Of a stretch of 64,000 bases of DNA, positions 54,622 through 63,101 are shown one piece after another. The DNA is from Pirellulaceae bacterium (lineage in GTDB: Bacteria > Planctomycetota > Planctomycetia > Pirellulales > Pirellulaceae): the NCBI GenBank assembly GCA_029243025.1, contig JAQWSU010000054.1, positions 1 through 64,000 of the forward strand. Reading direction: 5' to 3'. The translations under genes and the position numbers were made by a program. Within the stretch, counting starts at the first letter, position 1. The number at the start of each line of letters is the position of its first letter. The notes beneath the pieces are model-generated. The model made no database searches and was not told where the DNA came from. It saw only the letters and a list, made by a program, of their open reading frames with translations.

Positions 54622-56568
54622 TCATAAATCATCGTTTGGCGCTTGGGAGAGGTAGCCATTGCAAACCAGCAAGTCGTCCCAGCCATCGTTGTTGACGTCA
54701 GCGAACAGGGAGCCCCAAGACCAACGCCCCATGGTGACACCCGCCTGGAGACTCACATCGCGAAATGTCCCATCACCTGCGTTTTGCAGGAGCGTATTGC
54801 CACGAGCAAGCTGTTGGTACGCTAATCGATCTGCGGTCGGCTTGAAGGTGCTTTGTGAGGTCACGCGGTGACCGGCGGCCGAAAACATATTGGAAATGTA
54901 GATATCCATCCAGCCGTCGCGGTTATAGTCACCCCAGGAGACTGACATGCCGAAATTCGCGTCGATTGCGTTCGCGGCAGGTGCGACATCATGGAAATGT
55001 CCTTGATCATTGCGGTATAGGTTGTTGTGACCAAAATCATTCGCCACATACAAATCCATATCCCCGTCATTGTCGTAATCTTCCCAGGAGGCAGAGTAAC
55101 TCCAACGTGTGTTGTTCCGGTCCAACCCCACCTGCGCAGTCACATCGGTCAATGTCCAGTTTCCGTCATTTCGAAGCAATACATTTTCTCCGCCATTGGT
55201 GGCGTTGAAAAAAGGCACGGGACGACCGAACCGAGACAGTCCGGCAGCGCGATCGGCAACATAATTGCAAAGATAGAGGTCGAGCATGCCGTCGTTATCG
55301 TAGTCCACCGATGTCAAGGAGTATTCATACGCGCCCGCATGTTTGGTCTTGAGCGAAAACCGGCCATGACCATCGTTGGCGAAGAGCAACAGGCACTTAC
55401 CGGTCGCGACCGCTAGATCCTGGTCACCGTCGTTGTCCAGATCCAAGAATAGCGATGCGTAGGACCAATCCAACACATCGACACCCGACTGCCGCGAGGC
55501 GTCACGCACGGAGCCATCCGGATTCTGCAACAACAAGCGATTGGGAAGTCCTCCAGGTTGGCAGACATAGATGTCTTCCAATTCATCACCGTCAGCATCA
55601 CCGATTGCAAAGCCGATTTGGCCTTCCAGTAATCGCGGACTCAGATGCGATTCTAAACGACGCATCCAGTGGTCGGCACCATAACGCAGTTGTTCGCGAT
55701 AGCATGGCGTCTCGCCCAACACCGACTCTGTGCAATCTGCAAACCATGTTCCCGTATCGCCACCGGCTTCAACTTCCTCATATTTCGACGATTGAATTGA
55801 CTGAATCCGAAGTTCCCCCTTATCCCTTTGACGCTCCCATTGAACGTCCCACACGGCTGTTTGCTGAAGCGTGCCCGAATCCGTGCGGCCTCGGGATTCG
55901 AAAAAAATACGTGTGGCGGCCATCGTTTTTGAGATCGGATCAACGCGAACCACTTTGAAATTCACGCGAATATTGGTTGCTCCCTCGTAAACATCACTGA
56001 GTTCCTGCAGTAAATGGACCATCTTTTCCTGGCCGATTGCTCTGCGGGCAGAGCTGTTGCCTGAGGTATCGCGCCGGACGACAATTGAGTCGTCTTGGAA
56101 GACGACAGACAACTGCTTTGCGCGAAGAACTCCCACGGAGACGTTTTGGGCGGCAATCTCCCTGAGTGAAGTAGGGTTGATGCGTTGAGGATTCTGCAAC
56201 AGTTTTGCAAATCGTTTTAATACTGCAGACACATCAGCGGCAATGGATTCGGTTTGCCAACCATCGCTTTGCGGATCGAGTAACTGTTCTCTGCCAATTT
56301 GCCGGGAGTTAGATGTTGCGGTTGATAGAGTGGGCAAACTGTCAGGGCCAAGGGTTGAAATTGAGCCCGGCGAATGGAGTTCATCAGAATCTTGGGACGG
56401 GGTGCCACCTCTGCGGGAAACGACGGCGTCGTCGGATCGGGAAGACCAATACAGACCGATAGCGAAGATCAAAATGATCATGCCTGCGAGACTGATCTGC
56501 CACAACCGCCGGCTGCGAGGACGCGGATTGCCAACGAGTGGTTTCTGATTGGAGTTGCTACGTCCCAT
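54622..56568 (-). CDS. N-terminal half of a CRTAC1-like FG-GAP/VCBS protein, ending at an in-frame TGA
   Basis: This is a 648-residue frame with an N-terminal membrane anchor (LWQISLAGMIILIFAIGLYW), a linker and low-complexity stretch, a region of unknown fold (about 95-270), and a propeller of FG-GAP/VCBS repeats (about 310-640) with calcium loops DADGDELEDIYV, DLDNDGDQDLAV, DYDNDGDMDLYV and DVNNDGWDDLLV. It stops at TGA 54622-54624 after SQAPNDDL; the same frame then continues SFFWRQVV into the 52015-54600 ORF. One nonsense base change therefore splits what is normally a single roughly 1500-residue protein. It is probably a surface sensor or binding protein linked to thiol redox chemistry. 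Confidence 0.8.
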   Translation of the reverse strand: MGRSNSNQKPLVGNPRPRSRRLWQISLAGMIILIFAIGLYWSSRSDDAVVSRRGGTPSQDSDELHSPGSISTLGPDSLPTLSTATSNSRQIGREQLLDPQSDGWQTESIAADVSAVLKRFAKLLQNPQRINPTSLREIAAQNVSVGVLRAKQLSVVFQDDSIVVRRDTSGNSSARRAIGQEKMVHLLQELSDVYEGATNIRVNFKVVRVDPISKTMAATRIFFESRGRTDSGTLQQTAVWDVQWERQRDKGELRIQSIQSSKYEEVEAGGDTGTWFADCTESVLGETPCYREQLRYGADHWMRRLESHLSPRLLEGQIGFAIGDADGDELEDIYVCQPGGLPNRLLLQNPDGSVRDASRQSGVDVLDWSYASLFLDLDNDGDQDLAVATGKCLLLFANDGHGRFSLKTKHAGAYEYSLTSVDYDNDGMLDLYLCNYVADRAAGLSRFGRPVPFFNATNGGENVLLRNDGNWTLTDVTAQVGLDRNNTRWSYSASWEDYDNDGDMDLYVANDFGHNNLYRNDQGHFHDVAPAANAIDANFGMSVSWGDYNRDGWMDIYISNMFSAAGHRVTSQSTFKPTADRLAYQQLARGNTLLQNAGDGTFRDVSLQAGVTMGRWSWGSLFADVNNDGWDDLLVCNGYLSQAPNDDL

Positions 56569-56656
56569 GTTGCCGCGGTCGTCAGGGGTGTGAGAAACTC
56601 AGCAAACGAAGCCGCCAGGCCGAACGTTAAATCGAACCATCGGAAGTTTCTTCATT

Positions 56657-57547
56657 CTAATAGGTTTTCGCCGCTGCGTCCTTCATTTTCGTCAATACTT
56701 TCTTCATGCCGATCAGGTTCTCGCGAAGACTTTCTTCGGTATCCAGTTCGGTCCGATGATCCAGGATTCCGATCGGACCGTCGTAGCCGCTTGCCTTGAC
56801 GATTTTCATCATTTCGATTTCGTGTTGGCCCTCGCCAACCGCCAAGATCTTAGGTTGGGCTTGGTCGTTCATCCCGTTCAGATTGACGCAAAACAGGTAT
56901 GGCTTCATCTGGGCAATCTGACGCGCAAAGTCCTCGACATGTTCGTGGCCGTGGTGAAAGTTGTAAACAATGCCTACGTGATCGGCGTCGGCATTCTCTC
57001 GCAGCCATTTACATACGGCGACCATATTCGAGGGTTCACCCGTCCATCCGCCGTGGTTATAGATTCCCAATTTACAACCAAGCTGACGCGTGCGTTCGAC
57101 GAGTGGCATTAACTGACGACCCGCGGCCTCAACCTTATCTTGTTGGCTTCCCTCATTCGGCGCTGTGAGCATTTTCCACACTTGCGGGGAGATGTTGTAC
57201 TTTGCAAAAAGATTAAACATTTCTTCATGCGTGTCCCAAAAAGCAAAGAATTCAAGACCGTGTTCCTTGTAGGCGAGAATTTCATCTTCAAAATCTGCCA
57301 CATGCTCTTGCCGCCAGTCATAGGCGACCTTTTTTAGTCCCAGATCATTCAACATTTTCGCGCGAGCTTGGGGCCCTCGTTTTGCCGCGTCAAAAGGAAC
57401 GATACACCAAGCGACTAGATTCGGCTTTGCGTAGATACTTGGCGATTGGGATTCTTCTGCTGGGGAATAGGTTGGCTTCCAGAGCAGGGCGAGAAATACC
57501 AGCAATGACATAACTACGAATGGTCGGACATGTGCGGATCGTTTCAT
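56657..57547 (-). CDS. exported sugar isomerase/epimerase-like TIM-barrel protein
   Basis: This is a 296-residue protein whose N-terminus (VRPFVVMSLLVFLALLWKP) is a signal peptide or anchor. The barrel shows LGLKKVAYDWRQEHV, HGLEFFAFWDTHEE, LGCKLGIYNHGGWTGEP, VGIVYNFHHGHEHVEDFA, LFCVNLNGMND and DGPIGILDHRTELD, typical of planctomycete xylose isomerase-like barrels with His, Glu and Asp metal ligands. Its ATG overlaps the stop of the preceding 2-hydroxyacid dehydrogenase gene by four bases (ATGA), so translation is coupled. It is the last gene of the sugar operon and the only one with an export signal. The substrate is unknown. Confidence 0.85.
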   Translation of the reverse strand: MKRSAHVRPFVVMSLLVFLALLWKPTYSPAEESQSPSIYAKPNLVAWCIVPFDAAKRGPQARAKMLNDLGLKKVAYDWRQEHVADFEDEILAYKEHGLEFFAFWDTHEEMFNLFAKYNISPQVWKMLTAPNEGSQQDKVEAAGRQLMPLVERTRQLGCKLGIYNHGGWTGEPSNMVAVCKWLRENADADHVGIVYNFHHGHEHVEDFARQIAQMKPYLFCVNLNGMNDQAQPKILAVGEGQHEIEMMKIVKASGYDGPIGILDHRTELDTEESLRENLIGMKKVLTKMKDAAAKTY

Positions 57548-58506
57548 GGCGAGTTCTCCTCTAAAGTTCGGGCAGGTCCTAGAAATTCCAGCAGGTTATC
57601 GACAGCTGCGTCGCAGGCACGCGACACACTCTCACTGGTAAAGGCTCCGATATGTGGTGTGGCAATGACCTTGTGATGTTGTATCAGGAGGGCATTGCCT
57701 GGTGGTTCGCGCCGATAGGCGTCGATTGCCAACCCAGAAAGTTTGTCGCAATTCAAAGCGTCAAGCACAGCCTGGTCGTCGAGCAGTTCACCACGAGCTG
57801 TGTTGACCAGATAGGCTCCGTCCTTCATTAGCCCGAGCGAATCTGCGTTAATGAGCGGATGTCCCTCCGGCGACGGTGGACAATGAAGGCTGACAACATC
57901 TGATTGGCCGAGGACGTTTGCCAGTGATTCGAAACGAATGGGGGGGGTGGTGGTCAAAGAGGCATTGCCGGCATAAGGGTCGTACGCGCAAACTCGCATC
58001 CCCATTCCGGTTGCCATGACCGCCACATGTTGCCCGACACGTCCGCAACCGACGAGCCCCAGCGTGCGTCCATCTAATTCGATCCCTTTACGACGTTCCC
58101 AGCAGAGCTGCTTCAGCTGCCTGTTAGAGAAAGGAATCTCGCGAACCAACGAGAAGACAAGGCCGATTGTCAATTCAGCAACTCCTCGTGCATTTGCTCC
58201 CTCGGCACGCAAAACGGAGATGCCAAGTCGTTTCGCTGCGTCTAAGTCGATGTTGTTGACACCCGTACCATTTCTGCTGATCACCTGGAGCCGAGTTGCT
58301 GCGGTTAATACGTGTTTGTCGATCGGTTCTACACCGGCCAAATAGCCGACGCAGTCGGGTAGTAACTCCAACAGCTCTCGCGTGCTCGGCTGCTGGCCTG
58401 GCTGGCACATCACCGTTTGATAACCGGAACTCTGCAAACGGATCAGGGACTGATGACCAGTACGGGTGAGCGACCTTGGCGTAACCAGAATGTTGCGATT
58501 ACTCAT
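57544..58506 (-). CDS. D-isomer-specific 2-hydroxyacid dehydrogenase (phosphoglycerate dehydrogenase-like)
   Basis: This is a 320-residue cytoplasmic enzyme. ATG 58506 (MSNRNILVTPRSL) is chosen because the longer frame runs into the upstream gene with non-protein-like sequence. It has VISRNGTGVNNIDLDAAKRL near residue 75, the Rossmann motif GLVGCGRVGQHVA, the catalytic region VSLHCPPSPEGHPLI, and NTARGELLDDQAVLDAL. The closing HKVIATPHIGAFTSESV holds the catalytic His. Such enzymes oxidise D-2-hydroxyacids with NAD. Within this operon the substrate is more likely a sugar-derived acid than 3-phosphoglycerate. It is translationally coupled to the next gene. Confidence 0.9.
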   Translation of the reverse strand: MSNRNILVTPRSLTRTGHQSLIRLQSSGYQTVMCQPGQQPSTRELLELLPDCVGYLAGVEPIDKHVLTAATRLQVISRNGTGVNNIDLDAAKRLGISVLRAEGANARGVAELTIGLVFSLVREIPFSNRQLKQLCWERRKGIELDGRTLGLVGCGRVGQHVAVMATGMGMRVCAYDPYAGNASLTTTPPIRFESLANVLGQSDVVSLHCPPSPEGHPLINADSLGLMKDGAYLVNTARGELLDDQAVLDALNCDKLSGLAIDAYRREPPGNALLIQHHKVIATPHIGAFTSESVSRACDAAVDNLLEFLGPARTLEENSP

Positions 58507-58529
58507 GATATCGTCTGATCCATACATTC

Positions 58530-59114
58530 CTATTCGACAACAATCGTTCCAGCACGATGGAACACTCGTTTGGGGAACCCTTCCGATTGGATATCGCCGT
58601 AGTTGTGACCTGCGTCGCCTGGGTAAACGCAAAATGTGATCAATCGCTCTGACCCCGTGTTGATCGAGCGATGTGCCCAATAGGGGGGCACGTAGACCAT
58701 GCGCCCTCGGGAAAAGCTCTCCGATTTGCAACGTCCATCCGTGGTCTTCATCATCATGATGCCCTCGCCGGCCAGGCACATATAGATCTCACCGGTTTCC
58801 AGCACACTGTGGTAGTGTCCTTTCGTCATGAAGCACTCGTCGCCGACCCGACCTGGTTGCAGATCGCTGATACAGTACATGAGGTGCCCGTATTCTTGGG
58901 GAACCGGTACTTCATAAACTTTGTAGTGGATGGAATCTCCATCGCGCTGAATCAGCTCCTCAAGGGCTTGCTCGTCTGCGTAGTATCCTCGCATATCGGA
59001 CGTTTTACGTTGTAAGACATTGCTGGCACCGTGCATCACACCATTATCAAGATCAAAGTCGACGTGAAACGGATCAATCAGCGTGGTGGGTGGATTTGCG
59101 GGCTTGGTATTCAC
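58530..59114 (-). CDS. cupin-type glucose-6-phosphate isomerase family protein
   Basis: This is a 194-residue single-domain cupin. The metal-binding motif is FMTKGHYHSVLETGEIYMCL, where His, His and Glu bind iron or manganese, with a further His in VPPYWAHRSINTGSE. The spacing and the GYYADEQAL start match the archaeal-type phosphoglucose isomerase family, which interconverts glucose 6-phosphate and fructose 6-phosphate. Its place among a kinase and dehydrogenases suggests isomerisation of a phosphorylated sugar in the same pathway. It is 23 bases upstream of the 2-hydroxyacid dehydrogenase. The length is normal for the family, and the key residues are present. Confidence 0.88.
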   Translation of the reverse strand: MNTKPANPPTTLIDPFHVDFDLDNGVMHGASNVLQRKTSDMRGYYADEQALEELIQRDGDSIHYKVYEVPVPQEYGHLMYCISDLQPGRVGDECFMTKGHYHSVLETGEIYMCLAGEGIMMMKTTDGRCKSESFSRGRMVYVPPYWAHRSINTGSERLITFCVYPGDAGHNYGDIQSEGFPKRVFHRAGTIVVE

Positions 59115-59317
59115 AACTTTTCTTTCTGTAAGTCGCTCAGCCTAATCGAAGTTGATATTGGCGGCCGGTTGAATTCCTTCAAAACGCAATTCAGCATTAC
59201 CGAGGGCGGATTCACACGAATCTTGTTCCGGTCTCGATAACTCCCAAGACGAAACGTCGACACGGCATGTGTTCTTGGCATTAAAAGCAAGGATGTGTGA
59301 TTTTCTCCATACTTGGG

Positions 59318-60313
59318 CTAGTTTGTGATTCTGCAGTTTGACGCGATTTCTGAGAGCTTATCGAATGCTGGCCCGCTCGTTGGAATATCAATTCCAAACA
59401 CTTCGGCGATGACACGTGTCCAGCCTTGAAGAAAGTAAACCCAGCCGTCGGCGATGCTCAGGTTTCGTTCCTGTTGTTGTGCACGAGCCTGGTCCAAGAA
59501 TTTGAGGTTGCCACGATAATTAAAATCCCAGGCGATACCATCTTGTGGCCAGATGGCAGAGTTGGTGAGGGGTGACCCAGGAGCGTCCTTTCCGAGTCCA
59601 GTGGCATTCACAACCAATGCGCCAGGATTCATGTCACGCATGATCGAGTCTGTTGACTCTGGCGTTGGTGTAAGGTGGTACTCCAAAGGGAGATCAGCCT
59701 CGATCGATTGATGCAGCGCTTGTATCTCTTCCAAACGTTTCTTACTTCGGTTGGTCACCACAATCCGGGTCGGTCGGTTTGCTCCTCGATCTGGGCTAAG
59801 CAGATACCAACTGAGGGCAATGGCCGATCCGCCGGCGCCAAGGATTAACGCTTCTGCACCGCTGTTTTTCCAATAGTTGGCTGGTAGCAATGCTTCAATC
59901 GCCAAACCGCTGGTGATGGGGTCCTTGGCGTGGCCGATCAACTGGCCATCACGTTTTGACAGGCTACTGACTTCGTGCATCAATAATGCAAATTCGTCCA
60001 GTTGATCAAATTGGTTGCGACATGCGGAAAGTAAATCCAACTTATGCGTTGTCACCAATGCACCCAACGACAAGGGATCGTGCTTAATGAAATCCACGGC
60101 TCGCCGATAGTTGTCGGGGGCGTCATGTTGCTTGAAATTGATGCCGCGAATCCTTGCGTCCTCCAATCCCCAATGATTGGCCCAGCGAGGAAAGACGTTC
60201 ATGATCGATGACTTGTGCGTTGTTACGCCGATGAAGTACATCGTCGGGTTAACGGCGGCCGGGAATTGGTCGCTCGGGGTCAGGGGCGTCGGTTCAATTC
60301 GGGTTTCGGACAT
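59318..60313 (-). CDS. shikimate dehydrogenase-like oxidoreductase
   Basis: This is a 331-residue cytoplasmic protein. The N-terminal half resembles the shikimate-binding domain: YFIGVTTHKSSIMNVFPRW, then GALVTTHKLDLLSACR, in which TTHK corresponds to the catalytic NVTIPHK-type lysine. The NADP-binding half has ALILGAGGSAIALSW, RIVVTNRSKKRLEEI, VNATGLGKDAPG and a final FLQGWTRVIAEVFG. It is about 50 residues longer than biosynthetic AroE and lacks several shikimate-binding residues, so it is probably a catabolic paralogue acting on a quinate- or inositol-like polyol. It lies between the FGGY kinase and the isomerase in the operon. Confidence 0.8.
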   Translation of the reverse strand: MSETRIEPTPLTPSDQFPAAVNPTMYFIGVTTHKSSIMNVFPRWANHWGLEDARIRGINFKQHDAPDNYRRAVDFIKHDPLSLGALVTTHKLDLLSACRNQFDQLDEFALLMHEVSSLSKRDGQLIGHAKDPITSGLAIEALLPANYWKNSGAEALILGAGGSAIALSWYLLSPDRGANRPTRIVVTNRSKKRLEEIQALHQSIEADLPLEYHLTPTPESTDSIMRDMNPGALVVNATGLGKDAPGSPLTNSAIWPQDGIAWDFNYRGNLKFLDQARAQQQERNLSIADGWVYFLQGWTRVIAEVFGIDIPTSGPAFDKLSEIASNCRITN

Positions 60314-60371
60314 GAATTTCGGGTAAATTGAATTGGGGGTATGAGGTTGAAAAATGTTCAGAGTGAAAATT

Positions 60372-61901
60372 TCACTGCGTTTCGCTCCACTCGTTCAGCA
60401 GACGGTTCAGACGCTGATACCTTTGCGCGCGTTGAGTATAGTGCTTGGCCAGTTGGCGATTGGGACGAGTCAGCGCACCCGTTTTGATCCATTGCTGGGC
60501 CGTATCTGCCAAACGAGGAAAGAGACCGATGCCATATCCTGCGAGTAAGGCAGCGCCGGTCGGTGCACCTTCCGGCCGACTCACCTGTATAACGTTGACG
60601 CCGAGCGCATCGGATTTAATCGTGTTCCAAACGGCACTTTTTTCGCCTCCGCCCGTGACTCGGATTTCTCGCAGCTTTAGTTCAGGATTCAAGGATCGCA
60701 GGACATGAAGGTAGATGTAATACTCGAGGGCGACTCCCTCCAAGGCGGCGCGAAACATGTGTGCCGCAGAATGGCTCCACGTCAGCCCGGCCCAAGCCCC
60801 GCGTAAATTCGGCTCAGCAGGCGAGTTGCGACCTCCCAGGTGTGGGACAAAAATGGGGTCATCCAGCTGAGGCGTAATACGAGCCGCCATTCGGCCCAGT
60901 TGTTCCAAGGTTTTGTCGGTTTTCTTCTTTCCCATACTTGCCAATTCCTTGGCAAACCACTCGAGGTTCATTCCTCCGCCGTTGATGTAGGCGTATGGAT
61001 GCCAGAGACCAGGCGTTGCAGATTGGCCCCAACCAAGCACCCCGTACTTGGTGTCCGACTTGAATTGTTTGGTTGTCGCTGCAAACACAGAAGCGGTACC
61101 TGCAACGTCGACGCAAATGCCCGGCTTGGTCGCACCACAGGCCAAGAACGAAGCGGCAGTATCGCCGCAGCCCGCAATGACCGCTGTACCGGGCTTCAAT
61201 CCAGAGCGGCGTGCCATTTGAGCGGTCACCTCGCCGACAATCTTATTGGAGTCCACAATGCGTGGTAATTTTCCCATTTCGATATCGAAGGTTTGGCACA
61301 ATGCTGCGTCCCACTTTGCGCGACGATTGTCGGCAAAGCCACTAAAGTGGAGATAGCTCTTGTCGATGAACGCCTGCTCGCCAGTAAGGCCGCAAAGTCG
61401 CATCGCAGCATAACCGCCTGGTTGCACAAACGATCGAATCTGTTGGTAAATCGTCGAACGCTGATCTTTCCACCAGAGGATTTTCGGACCATGATTGAAG
61501 CTAGGAGGTCCCCCAGTTTTCTGAATGATTCGTTTGCCAGCCGTTTGCTGCATTTCCAAAATCTGGGGGCCACAACGTGTATCCAGCCAGGAGTCATAGG
61601 GTGTCACATGGTTGCCGTCGTCGCCGACGCCTATCACGCCCGCCATCTGCCCGTCGATGCCGAGTGCGGCAATGTTCACGGGATCAATTCCCGACTCATT
61701 TACACAGGTTCGTAAGCAATGGCAGACAGCCTGAAACTGCTGGTCCGGATCCTCTTCGACTACACCCACTTCGGGTCGGTGCAATCGGGATTTGCGAAAT
61801 GCGGTAGCCCGAGTTCGACCTTGCTTGTCGAACAAAGCCGCCTTGGTGCCCTGAGTTCCGATATCGATGCCGATAAGATATTTTTTTTGCTTATTTACCA
61901 C
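60372..61901 (-). CDS. xylulokinase-like FGGY sugar kinase
   Basis: This is a 509-residue protein when started at GTG 61901, one base after the stop of the preceding gene; a longer frame to 61994 would lie inside that gene. The FGGY family signatures are YLIGIDIGTQGTKAALFDKQ at the N-terminus, ALGIDGQMAG, TPYDSWLDTRC, and the C-terminal domain motifs AGCGDTAASFLACG and EIRVTGGGEKSAVWNTIKSD. GAALLAGYGIGLF closes the ATP site. It phosphorylates a sugar, most like xylulose. The tight coupling to the alcohol dehydrogenase suggests a polyol is first oxidised to a ketose and then phosphorylated. Confidence 0.9.
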   Translation of the reverse strand: MVNKQKKYLIGIDIGTQGTKAALFDKQGRTRATAFRKSRLHRPEVGVVEEDPDQQFQAVCHCLRTCVNESGIDPVNIAALGIDGQMAGVIGVGDDGNHVTPYDSWLDTRCGPQILEMQQTAGKRIIQKTGGPPSFNHGPKILWWKDQRSTIYQQIRSFVQPGGYAAMRLCGLTGEQAFIDKSYLHFSGFADNRRAKWDAALCQTFDIEMGKLPRIVDSNKIVGEVTAQMARRSGLKPGTAVIAGCGDTAASFLACGATKPGICVDVAGTASVFAATTKQFKSDTKYGVLGWGQSATPGLWHPYAYINGGGMNLEWFAKELASMGKKKTDKTLEQLGRMAARITPQLDDPIFVPHLGGRNSPAEPNLRGAWAGLTWSHSAAHMFRAALEGVALEYYIYLHVLRSLNPELKLREIRVTGGGEKSAVWNTIKSDALGVNVIQVSRPEGAPTGAALLAGYGIGLFPRLADTAQQWIKTGALTRPNRQLAKHYTQRAQRYQRLNRLLNEWSETQ

Positions 61902-61902
61902 G

Positions 61903-63003
61903 TCACTTGTTTTCCGTAACCGGGGATTCGTGACTATTGACAAAGGCCACTTTCCCTGAGGCCCCATTGAGTGCGACCTGGTAACCTTTTTCAAGTTCGT
62001 CGAGTGTGAAAACGTCAGAGATGACCTGAGTCACGTCTATTCTTTGTCGTGCCACTAATTCAATTGCCGCATGGTAGTCTCGAACGGATCCACCCGTCGA
62101 TCCTGTGATCAGCAGATTCTTGTAGTGAATTCGATTTGTATCCAAGGGTACCGCCTGGCTTCCTTTTGGCAGGCCGCCAAAGAGGCAGAGTCGTCCGAAT
62201 GGTGCCAATAACGAAATCGCTTCAGTTTGTACGCTTGGGATAGGACACGCGGTGATGACAACGTCGACTCCACGACCGCCAGTTTCGTCCATTACACGTT
62301 CAAGCACATTCTCAGACGTCGGATTGATAGCCAGATCGCATCCTAGTTCAACGGCCCGCTCAAGCCGATCTTGTTGTGGATCGATGGCAATCAATAAAGC
62401 GGCACCGGAATTGCGTGCCAGCATCGTGTGGAGCAAGCCCATTGGGCCCGCACCGTAAATCAGCACCGAATCGCCGCAACTCAGTCGAGCAACTGTTGCT
62501 CCGTTCACGACACACGAGAGCGGTTCGAGGAGAGCCGCCGCCTGATCCGACAAGCTATCGGGTAGCGAGATAACATTTCCTTGCCGGATGAACTGAGCCG
62601 GAATCTTCACCAACGACGCATGAGCACCATCTCGGTCGATTCCGAATGCAGTAAAGTCGTCGCAATAGTTTGATTGTCCGCGGATGCATCCGTCGCAGTG
62701 ACCACAACCTGCGTTGGGCGCGACGCCGACTCGCGTTCCCACGCTAAACTGAGAGACGTTTGTTCCGACTTTCTCAATGGTTCCAATGAACTCATGCCCC
62801 AGCACAATTCGTTGATTGTTCGCCAACTTCCGATGACCATTTCGAATGATTTTCACATCCGTGCCGCAAATAGAGGCAGCCTGCACGCGCAACAGCAGTT
62901 CATCCGCTGAGATTTCAGGCTTTGGGATTTCCTGAACGGCAAACTCGCCATTCTGTGTGTAAGTTGCGGCAATCATTTTGCTATCGTCCATCGAGCAATT
63001 CAA
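61903..63003 (-). CDS. zinc-dependent medium-chain alcohol/polyol dehydrogenase
   Basis: This is a 366-residue cytoplasmic enzyme of the sorbitol/threonine dehydrogenase group. The catalytic zinc ligands are Cys in ASICGTDVK and His-Glu in VLGHEFIGTIE. The four-cysteine structural zinc loop is GCGHCDGCIRGQSNYCDD. The cofactor site shows VLIYGAGPMGLLHTMLARNS, with the Asp of LIAIDPQQD favouring NAD. ATG 63003 is followed by a second ATG nine codons on, and either could be used. It oxidises a polyol or sugar alcohol, and its product is probably the substrate of the adjacent kinase. Confidence 0.92.
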   Translation of the reverse strand: MNCSMDDSKMIAATYTQNGEFAVQEIPKPEISADELLLRVQAASICGTDVKIIRNGHRKLANNQRIVLGHEFIGTIEKVGTNVSQFSVGTRVGVAPNAGCGHCDGCIRGQSNYCDDFTAFGIDRDGAHASLVKIPAQFIRQGNVISLPDSLSDQAAALLEPLSCVVNGATVARLSCGDSVLIYGAGPMGLLHTMLARNSGAALLIAIDPQQDRLERAVELGCDLAINPTSENVLERVMDETGGRGVDVVITACPIPSVQTEAISLLAPFGRLCLFGGLPKGSQAVPLDTNRIHYKNLLITGSTGGSVRDYHAAIELVARQRIDVTQVISDVFTLDELEKGYQVALNGASGKVAFVNSHESPVTENK

Positions 63004-63101
63004 AAGTCGGGCAAGCCTCTAGCTTGACAACTTCAACCTCTGCGAGTTGAAATCCGATTCCATTCAGCAAATTCAAAAATCAATGACCGAGGATTTACTT
63101 G

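Noticed and set aside
24926-54624. Reassignment of TGA as a sense codon, suggested by three genes with in-frame TGA
   Set aside because: Many intact genes here end in TGA, including SelO and the zinc dehydrogenase, and the DUF6786 gene also has TAG and frameshifts.
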